Source: Meghimatium bilineatum
Lineage: Eukaryota > Mollusca > Gastropoda > Stylommatophora > Philomycidae
Assembly: GCA_034231615.1 (NCBI GenBank)
Contig: CM067306.1
Coordinates: 65,623,790-65,687,789, forward strand
Length of the DNA stretch: 64,000 nucleotides
Direction: 5' to 3'
Below, piece by piece: positions 56,343 to 64,000 of this stretch. Every line of letters starts with the position of its first letter. The stretch's first letter is position 1. The notes beneath the pieces are model-generated. The model worked only from the letters and a program-made list of their open reading frames with translations. It was not told the DNA's origin and made no database searches. A program made the translations under genes and the position numbers.

Positions 56343-59300
56343 CTGGATAAAAAAATAAGTTTAAACAAAATTTGTTTGAACCTGGATAAATAAGATAAGA
56401 TTAAACAACATTTGTGTGAACCTGGATAAATAAATAAGATAAGTTTAAACAAAATTTGTGTGAACCTGGATAAATAAATAAGATAAGATTAATAAAATTT
56501 GTTAGAACCTGGATAAATAAATAAGATAGATTAAACACCATTTGTTTGAACCTGGATAAATAAATAAGATTAAACAAAATTAAGAAAGGAAATATATAAA
56601 GTACATTGTTTTACAGTTAAATCCCATTAGAGCAACTTTAGTCTGGACCTACAAAATATTTACTTAATTACAGACATTCGGTATATACAATACAAACAAT
56701 TGCCTATCCCCAGGTGTTGTTGTCGTGGTTTCCACACTTGTCGTTGAACACAGAGATTTGTGAAGGAGATGTAGTCTGTGTTCCAGAGCCAGGTCTGGTT
56801 GAGATGTAGTCATGTTTATTCAGGATGGTCTTGATGTTGTCTATCCATCTTTTCCTAGGTCTGCCCTTGGCTCTGTATCCTGATTCCATCTTGTTATAAA
56901 CTCTTATAGGAAGTTGATCTCTCATCCTCATAAGATGTCCAAACCATTTATCTGTTGTTTCCCAATATATTTTATGCATGCCATGATTGATACATATTTT
57001 TTTCGGGATGTTCCCACTGCACACTTTGTCGAGTCTGGTGACTACAATAGCCTTCCTTAAATATTTCATTTCGCAAGTTTCGATCTTTCTCTTATGTGTA
57101 GATGTTAGTTGCCAAATCTGACATTTGTAGCACATAGTTGGTATAACGACGCTTTTAATCATTTGTTTCTTTACTTCCATGTTGATTTTTGGGTGCAATA
57201 GCAATGGTGACAGTTTTTAGCTGGATGTTTTTCTTTGTCATAAACGATAAATAGTAAATATAATTGGGGATTTTGAAAAGTGTTGTTATATAGGGAAATT
57301 TGTTATAAAAGAGTTTGCTATAGATGGATTCCACTGTATTAAATAGGGAAATAGATGGATTCCACTGTATTAAATAGGAAAATAAGATGGATTTCACTGT
57401 ATTAAATAGGAAAATAAGATGGATTTCACTGTATTAAATAGGGAAATAGATGGATTCCACTGTATTAAATAGGGAAATATGTTATAAAATTATGCTATAT
57501 ATATAGAGGGATACTACTGTATTAAATAGGGAAATATGTTATAAACTTATGCTATATATATATATAGAGAGGGATTCTACTGTACTAATCTTGTACATTA
57601 AGTCAATTTTGTTATGGATCTGTCTGTGGCCATTCAAGCACACATGACAGACAGACTAGCGAACTTCCGTGTTTTGATGGGGATTTAAAGGAGAGCATGG
57701 ACACAGAGCATTACATGGATCTAATGTCCGGGTCATGCTGGGGTCAGGAGAAATGAAAGAGTCGATGTGTTGGCTGGTAAAACCTTGATGAACGGCACTG
57801 AGATAAGAAGAGACAGGATTGAATTGATTAGAGCAGTCATGGATACCCTACAAGAAGATGAGGAGGAAGTCGTATGAGACAATGTACATATTTTCAGAGA
57901 ATGGTAGAAATGGGAGTGACTAGAGGTGATGGGAGAAAGTGCTCCCTCTCCAGAAAGATCAGAAGAATGCATAATCAGATCCAAATAATGCATAATCAAC
58001 AACTGACTGGGACACTGAGCGTATACACTTTTAGACAACAAGCAGAGCATATATGGGAATGTCCCCAGTGTTGTGATGGTTATTCCTAATCAAGAATAGA
58101 ACAGTAACGCTGTTACCCGACACAAATATCATAAGAGGTGACTAAGGAGGTTTTTGGAGATGGGGGTCGTCTGTCCTAATTCATAGAGTGGCAAAGTGAC
58201 CCACTGGCAATACAGAAGTCGGAAATATATAGATATTGCAGCCAAGCTCTAAACTGTAACACAACACATTCTGTTCTCTGGACTATATCCTAATCCTACT
58301 AATCTACAGGAGTCTGAGAACGAAAAAATTGGTAGCATATCCTATCCAGGACGTAGCTATCAACCCAGCATTTGTTGGCTGTGGTGATTTTCTAGGCAAT
58401 ATAAATACGTTCAGTAGGTTGCCATCGCTTTCTGAACGGTCCGGATGCACAATTGCCTGTGGTGAGGATTGAACTCGGTACCTTTGCCGTCACAGACGCG
58501 CTCTGTACCACATCGCCACAGAGCCGGACCAGAAAATGAACACAGAAATAAAGAGACTAGCAAAGAAAGGAGCAAGACATGAACAGCTATACACGATAAA
58601 AACCATGCAGAGTTTTTAAAAAAAAGATTTGGCTGAACACATGGGTGGTGGGGAAACACTGAAGGAGAATTCTACAAACATATATCCATTCCAAATCCCA
58701 ATGACAATACTAACCCTCCTGAAATGAAAAGATCAGAGTACCATCATCATTAATTTGAGATGTGGATATATGGAAGAATAGGGAGAATATTGTGGAAAGA
58801 GAAGAAACAAACAAAGAGGTTGTAGCAACACTTCATATGAGAAAAAAAACGATTTAAAAAAAAATAAAGATCTAACAAATAATGTATTTTGGACATATTA
58901 ATATACATGACCCCTTATTGAAGACCGTACTGTAGATTAGAGTCGAGGGGAGACAAGCAAGAGGTAGGAAGTGATACAAGTCGGAAACATAATGAGATGG
59001 ACAGGTTAGTGTGCACCACCAAAGCAAGAAACAGGATGTTGGAGTTCCAATGTAGTCAACCTTCATTGTGGAGACTGCACTTGATGATGATGCTCAAAAG
59101 TATTGGGGAAAAAATAATCCATGATTAAATTGTTACGTAGAAATGTTAATACAAGGCATTATTTTTAATGTATTTTTATGCCACAATACCTGATGGATGT
59201 ACATATGTAGACAGAACAGAGTCACTGTCTGCTTTAAGGTAGGCTGCCCTTCTTAACGACATATTCTCTCCAAGGCTTCCAATGTTCAGAGCCACAATGT

Positions 59301-62300
59301 CAGCTAATGTTGAGGCATCTGAGCTTACAATTTGGTTTAACACATCCTTTTTAGAAGAAATCTGGGCAAGTACAAAATACGTGGTTTAGAAATGTTTTAA
59401 ATATAGATACAATGAACGAGGACAGAAACCAGCATAGCTTCAAATGGGTTGAAAGATACTAATTATTTAAGATGAACGTATCTGACCTGATATGCCTGTG
59501 TGGCCACTGGAGCTTGTGCTTCTAGTTCAAGGTAAACAGAATAAGCTATCTTCTTCTTGTCAGTCGTAGAAGGCAACTGAGGAAAATTGGAGGGATAGGC
59601 AGACAACAACCTGTCACCTATGAAAATATCACCGTCACATCTTAATTTCTGACTTTTGTCTGCTATCACATAATCCTTATGGATGACCACATGTAAACCA
59701 GTGGACATTGCATCTTTGTCCATTTGTGGCAGACTCCTAGGTGAGGGAGAATGCTTGTGTTTTATCACTGAAGAAACAAATCTTTGTCAACAAATCTGAC
59801 AAAAAAATTGTGAAATAATTGGCACAGAGGTGTGTACTACACTCTTGGCAGGACGTGATGATCCTGGCACATTGCTGCGCCAGAATTTCTCCCTTCAGTG
59901 ATTAAACATGTAGTCATGTCTTTGAAACAACATTATGCCAAACTGATGCATTTGTCAGAAAGGTTATGAACTGTGAAGAGCTACCTGCTCACAGCTAGAG
60001 AATTTACTTCAACATCTTGCCTGATAAAACTTCATAAGGTATATCCTGGAAACAGGTAAATTAGACTTGACTTGATTAGGTACCAAGAATGAGCTGGAAG
60101 ACTGTGTATGAAGGGAGAAGTGTGTTTGAGTATGTTAGAGTATGTTAGTAATGGACAATTATCAAGACACAAGACAGATGATGTTTAAGGTTGTATCTGG
60201 TGTAATGTCTGAAATGATAAAATGTATTTTTTGGAGACACAATAATTAGTATACAGACAAAGAATTTTCCTTTTTTTTATAAAAACTGGACAGGATTCAC
60301 AAATATAAAGTATATATTTATTGGGTCTAACAAAATATAACAACATACACACACAAAAATGGCATTAATACATTAGACGGTCGGTCAATCAGATAACATT
60401 TATTTGAAGACAGAGCTTGTAAAGTGTGGTATAATTGTCATACACATTATTATACAACACAACTCACCAGTTTTTCATTAGATTTCTCAAAGTAAGAACT
60501 GCATTCTTGAACTAGTTTATTAACCATTGCAACAAACTTTTCATTACGTGCAACAAAATCAGTTTCACAGTTAACCTGAGGTAGAGTAAAAAACATAATT
60601 GTTTCAATAATATGATGGGAATAAAATATAATGGACTATTGTTACTATGAACAGAGAGCGGTAACTAAGATAATGGACTATTGTTACTATGAACATAGAG
60701 TGGTAACTAAGATAATGGACTATTGTTACTATGAACATAGAGTGGTAACTAAGATAATGGACTATTGTTACTATGAACAGAGAGCGGTAACTAAGATAAT
60801 GGACTATTGTTACTATGAACAAAGAGCGGTAACTAAGATAATGGACTATTATTACTATGAACAGAGAGCGGTAACTAAGATAATGGACTATTGTTACTAT
60901 GAACAGAGAGCGGTAACTAAGATAATGGACTATTGTTACTGGTCTCATAAAATCCTAGTTATCACTTCTTGGTTTTGTGACTCTCCACCTTGTCGGATAT
61001 CCTGACAGTTTGGTCTTTTATACTTGACAACAGAGAAACATGTCGGTTTTTATGGGTTGATGTTTCCAGTGTTACCTTTAAACTCTGAGGAATTATGGGT
61101 TGAATGAATATATATGTGGAAAGTCTGCTTCAACCCTTGACCAAGTGTGACTTGTGTTAATGATCCAATAGCCACTCTACAGCTAAGCGGATTGTTATAA
61201 GATAAATGAACATTAAACTTATAACTACTATAAAAACTGAAGGTGACACACAAGACATTTCCGAAGATGACATTACAAGTGGGCTTAATGACAATAGTGA
61301 CAGTAACCTCAATCATTGTAGCTTGTCTACCATCTGTTGCAATTGCAATTAGCCCCTGAGACATAGGTCTGGTCTGAAGCTTGGTAGCTCTGGCCCATCC
61401 TTCCTTTTGTGCTTCATCGAGTAGCCACTTCTTGGCCTATTGGATTAATGATTGATTAAACTGAGTAAATTCTAAACAGTGCATGAAATCATAGAGTGGA
61501 TTTTGAATTATAGACTTTTTCTTTCATTCCCTTGGAATGTGTTTATATCTGAAGTTTTGTTTTTTCTATAAACATGACTTTTTTATAACTTGTACAGAGG
61601 TTCTTAGAGTTGTTCTTCCACTGTTGTTTCTTTGGGCCAGTGTATTTGCCTCAGCATTTCATATTCTGGGTATTCCTGAAGAATATGCTCTGCTGTCTGT
61701 GGTGCCTGTCCACATGGCAGTTTGGTCAATTGAGCTTTGCATACATGTGGCTGTGCAGTTGGTTGTGTCCTGTTCTCAAGTGCAGAATGACAATTTGTTG
61801 TGGTCTGTTCATAATTTGGTAGTCATCTTGTGTTGGTATTCACTTTCTAATTGCTTTTATCATGTTTCTATTGATGGTATGTTATTGGCTCATGTGGTTG
61901 ATCATCAGCAGGTCCCTTCTTAGCCAGACAATCTGCTTTCTCATAACCAAAATTATATATTTTAAATTTTTACTACCTGAATTATATATTATAAATTTTT
62001 AAACAATGGAGTTATGTTTTAACACGTGGATTTTAAACAAATAGAAAAAAGAGCTGGAAATGTGGCGGAATAAAAAGGGGGAGGGGATGTGATATTTTAA
62101 TTTAAAGAAAAAAAAACAAATTAAAACATTTACTAACAATAACACACATGCATAAAATGTTAGAGGAGACAAGACCATCAAGTGCCATCTCCGTAATGAA
62201 GGTTGGCTGCAACAGATCTTCAACATTATCTTTTGCCTTGGTGGTGCATCTCATGTTTCCCTTCGACTCGTATCTGTCTACCTCGTGCTCGCTATCCCTC

Positions 62301-64000
62301 AACTCTTTCCTTCAAGTAAAGTTTGTTTAATTTTTATTCTCTTTAATATTTTCTTTTCATACACAGTGATGTCAGAACCTCATTGTTTTCTTCTGTCCCC
62401 ATGAAGTTGTCCCTATTCTTCCATATACCCACATCTCAAAGGCATCTATTCCTGTCTAGTTATTTAATTATTAACCATTTCCGAGCTATATGTTAATGTA
62501 GAGTAGATATAGCAGTTTACCAATTTCTCAGTTTTAGTTTCTTCTTCTTCATTCATTCTCAAACTCCTGCAGATTAGCAGGATATAGTCTGGAGAATGGA
62601 ATGCATTTTAGACACAATGAATTTGAAAATTATAAACATTTGGAATAAAGTTTCTCTGATAGTTATAGCACTCATTATGTGATTCATCCTTCCTCAGGAG
62701 ATAAAACTCAGGAGAGAGAGTGAGGTTGACGATTAGCGCAACTCTTCCACACTATAAACCAACTTCAGCGCTAGTCATTTCTCAACCCATTTATTTACTT
62801 ATCTTTACTAGTTAAATATGAAGAGAACAAAGTGTGAATCATAAAGCGTTTCAAAGACACGCTCAAGTCATCCTTGAAACATCTTAACATTGACGTAGGC
62901 GCTTGGGAGAGCCTCGCTCAGGATAGAACAGCATGGCGTTACAGCATTAGAACGGGAGCACTAGCGGCGGAAGAATTCAGACAAGAAACTGCAAGACAGA
63001 AGCGGACACGTAGAAAAGAAAAAAACATCTCAACCTCACACAGATACCTTCTATTGTTGTCAATTCTGTAAAAGAACATTTTGTGCGCGCATGGGACGTG
63101 CTAGTCATTTAAAAACGCACTATTAACTTTATTATTTTATTATTTATTGTTATTATTATTATTATAGTTGAGTTTTTGGTCATCGTCGATCACGACGGAC
63201 GAACATCATCATCATCATGTGATTCAGGAAGTGATTTAGAAAGTGTTAATTTGCATTGTGATACTAGCACTAATTTAGTAATTCAGATAATAGACCCTAC
63301 ATGCAGCGCACATGTTTCAAATTTGTGATACAGTAAGGTAAACATTTTCGTTTTCTGTCAATAATGGTATAATGATTCAAAACATTGATCCTGCAGATGT
63401 TTTCAGAATCTATGAATGTGTATCACATGATACTATTATACAACATATTTGTGATGAGACAAATAAATATGTTGACAAGCATATTACTGATAGGGAAAAC
63501 TTTGCGTCTGGAATAAAAAACTTTGCGTTCTGAATAAAATGGGTTATTATGATTAGGTCTATGTGATTGAAATAATGTTTCATTCTGTGAGACGAATGTA
63601 TGCAAAGGTTTTCACATCTCCATAATATAAAGAAGCATTATGCTTGTAAATTCATAAATTAGAGTATACAGTAATAATAGGCCTACACTCAACATTCTTT
63701 AATGTGAGAAAGCAGTGGGAAAATTGGTTAGAGGAAAAAATTTAACAGTTTTTAAATTTCCCCGCAGCTAAGGGGTTAAAGTATCTCTCCATATAAGTTT
63801 ATATGTTTAGTATTGCTTATTATTATTGCTTGTCAACACAATTTTACTTATTACTGATCAACAAATATAATATATATGTAAAACACAATCATCAAAATCA
63901 GGCCCTGTATCTCATATTCAATTAGTCTACCTGATCAAAATCATTGTCGAACTTGGCCAAAGCTTTTTTGCAATTAATGAAAGGAATCCCTGTCTGTTTT
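55885..64000 (-). CDS. TSFM: Elongation factor Ts, mitochondrial (TSFM); 5' end beyond right edge
   Basis: EF-Ts is the guanine-nucleotide exchange factor that recycles mitochondrial EF-Tu in organelle translation. Exons in transcript order: 63931-64000 (partial), 61308-61436, 60468-60575, (59487-59576 doubtful), 59190-59361, 55885-56342. Motifs in order: INCKKAL, EAQKEGWARATKL, the VNCETDFVARNEKF hallmark that contacts EF-Tu, IGSLGENMSLRRAA, STYVHPSGSNK, LLGKYGAVVEI, LGSHLCQHIVGMNPRDIG, and the C-terminal module QEFLLDTSMTVGELL...VSHFLRYACGEE. Phases join throughout and the stop is TAG at 55885-55887. The N-terminal mitochondrial targeting peptide and UBA start lie off the window. An unusually long acidic/Ser-rich insert (about 45 residues) separates core from C-terminal module. 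Confidence 0.95.
56344..56590 (-). repeat. Tandem array of the TSFM last-exon 3' splice site (39-44 bp units)
   Basis: Five extra copies of a unit holding tttatccag|GTTCA(A/C)ACAAA lie directly upstream of the true acceptor. AG/exon boundaries fall at 56342 (genuine), 56381, 56421, 56465, 56508 and 56551. The first spacing is 39 bp and stays open in the TSFM frame, adding 13 residues if used. The next spacing is 40 bp and breaks the frame. Confidence 0.85.
56704..57204 (-). mobile_element. LINE RT C-terminal fragment, open
   Basis: 166 codons open: VVIPTMCYKCQIWQLTSTHK, EMKYLRKAIVVTRLDKV, WFGHLMRMRDQLPIRVYNKM, GRPRKRWIDNIKTIL. Lies inside the TSFM last intron, same strand as TSFM. Confidence 0.87.
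57320..57580. repeat. About 33-bp minisatellite, about 7 copies
   Basis: Unit gatggattccactgtattaa plus ataggaaaataa, in the TSFM last intron. Confidence 0.88.
58093..58326 (+). mobile_element. SINE-A copy
   Basis: ataagaggtgactaaggagg ... caaagtgacccactggcaat ... ctacaggagtctgagaacg. Confidence 0.82.
58410..58530 (-). mobile_element. tRNA-related SINE head (type F)
   Basis: Minus strand CTCTGTGGCGATGTGGTACA (A box) and ACCGAGTTCAATCCTCACC (B box); GC-rich against its AT-rich surroundings. Confidence 0.55.
58690..59100 (+). mobile_element. LINE 3' end, same GATGATGAT-tailed family
   Basis: Plus-strand counterpart (YFGHINIHDPLLKTV, GRQARGRK, then VHHQSKKQDVGVPM-type end) finishing GCACTTGATGATGATG. 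Confidence 0.75.
59190..59361 (-). CDS. TSFM: TSFM core exon
   Basis: 57 codons plus one base (TLADIVALNIGSLGENMSLR, then RAAYLK ... STYVHPS), matching [21 protein letters not shown]...GSYVHG. Acceptor gcccag, donor gtattg. Confidence 0.95.
59487..59576 (-). CDS. TSFM: Possible TSFM cassette exon (exonised repeat edge)
   Basis: 30 codons, phase 0-0, acceptor ttcctcag, donor gtcaga, sequence beginning LPSTTDKKKIAYSVY. The known EF-Ts fold needs nothing here: skipping it joins FEKSNEKL to ISSKKDVL in frame. Its acceptor tract lies at the edge of a dispersed repeat (59580-59990) also found at 37465-37900, so this may be an exonised repeat or a chance exon. Confidence 0.35.
59580..59990 (-). repeat. 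Dispersed repeat, copy 2, beside the doubtful TSFM exon
   Basis: Same repeat as 37465-37905; its left edge supplies the pyrimidine tract and AG of the cassette exon at 59487-59576. Confidence 0.75.
60468..60575 (-). CDS. TSFM: TSFM exon carrying the EF-Tu contact motif
   Basis: 36 codons, VNCETDFVARNEKFVAMVNK, then LVQECSSYFEKSNEKL. Phase 0 at both ends, acceptor ctcag, donor gtgagt. The N-C-E-T-D-F-V-A-R-N motif is diagnostic of EF-Ts. Confidence 0.95.
60625..60945. repeat. 42-bp minisatellite, about 7.5 copies
   Basis: Unit tggactattgttactatgaa then cagagagcggtaactaagat. Sits about 50 bp upstream of the TSFM exon at 60468-60575. Both strands are open because the unit is 14 codons; not a protein. 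Confidence 0.92.
61308..61436 (-). CDS. TSFM: TSFM exon (UBA-like end to core start)
   Basis: 43 codons, AKKWLLDEAQKEGWARATKL ... GLIAIATDGRQATMIE. Ends in a weak donor, GAG|gttact, but joining there gives the invariant IEVNCETDF. A longer unspliced ORF continues into the intron and is not the protein. Confidence 0.9.
61585..61935 (-). mobile_element. Jockey-like LINE fragment, decayed
   Basis: Minus-strand DNA similarity to 24530-24900 (the RNase H C-terminal region), with indels and no long ORF in sense. Confidence 0.8.
62165..62525 (-). mobile_element. LINE 3' end, same family
   Basis: DNA similarity on the minus strand to 41640-41760 and 28930-29100; highly decayed. Confidence 0.7.
62537..62612 (-). 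mobile_element. SINE-A 3' fragment
   Basis: tttcttcttcttcattcatt ... agcaggatatagtctggaga. Confidence 0.8.
62840..63230 (+). mobile_element. LINE ORF2 C-terminus with zinc finger
   Basis: Plus strand RFKDTLKSSLKHLNIDVGAW, ESLAQDRTAWRYSIRTGA, then after one frameshift CCQFCKRTFCARMGRASHLK (C-x2-C...H-x-x-x-H finger). Ends in GACGGACGAACATCATCATC. Confidence 0.87.
63604..63778 (+). repeat. Dispersed TTAA-bounded repeat, copy 2
   Basis: aaggttttcacatctccata ... ccgcagctaagggg then TTAA; a piggyBac-type end is likely. Lies between the last two TSFM exons visible. Confidence 0.78.
63931..64000 (-). CDS. TSFM: TSFM exon, partial (UBA-like N-terminal domain)
   Basis: 23 codons visible, TGIPFINCKKALAKFDNDFD. 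The T-G-x-x-F-x-N-C-K-K-A-L motif is the EF-Ts N-terminal domain. Donor gtagac; runs off the right edge. Confidence 0.93.

Noticed and set aside
61050-61307. ORF continuing from the TSFM exon into the intron
   Set aside because: Read-through of a retained intron; the EF-Ts homology stops at IE and resumes at the next exon with VNCETDF.

Overview
This window is invertebrate animal nuclear DNA: AT-rich, intron-rich and heavily loaded with transposon debris. The kind of LINEs, SINEs and minisatellites, together with the two host genes, suggests a spiralian such as a mollusc, but the species cannot be fixed from the sequence. There is no bacterial, organellar or viral gene content, no tRNA or rRNA gene and no CRISPR array. 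Nearly all short ORFs are chance ORFs, transposon fragments or open tandem repeats.

Two host genes were reconstructed exon by exon, both on the minus strand. (1) Positions 3279-48614 hold the first 26 coding exons (1026 codons plus one base) of a neurobeachin-like gene (NBEAL1/NBEAL2 type). Every intron is GT-AG, every phase joins, and there is no stop. The part present covers the N-terminal helical/armadillo region, the concanavalin A-like (laminin-G-like) domain and the start of the region behind it. The PH-BEACH and WD40 parts must lie beyond the left edge. (2) Positions 55885-64000 hold mitochondrial elongation factor Ts (TSFM): five solid exons plus one doubtful in-frame cassette exon. 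The stop codon is at 55885-55887 and the first exon(s) lie beyond the right edge. The genes are tandem, with about 7.3 kb of repeat-rich intergenic DNA between them. NBEAL belongs to BEACH-family vesicle and granule trafficking; TSFM acts in mitochondrial translation. No functional link between them is implied.

Most of the rest is repeats inside introns. These include an intact-ORF, 5'-truncated Jockey-like LINE (24438-26552) inserted with an 11-bp target duplication into an older RTE-like LINE, and many decayed LINE 3' ends. There are at least two SINE families, one of which shares its 3' end with a LINE family present here. Non-autonomous piggyBac-like (TTAA) and hAT-like elements are present, and about twenty tandem arrays with units of 22-191 bp.

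The most unusual signal is that some intronic tandem arrays are built from splice junctions of the host gene. The intron after NBEAL exon 9 is almost entirely an array of that exon's own 5' splice site. The 3' splice site of the last TSFM exon is repeated six times. A 61-bp, 23-copy array in another NBEAL intron carries splice-like signals in every unit.
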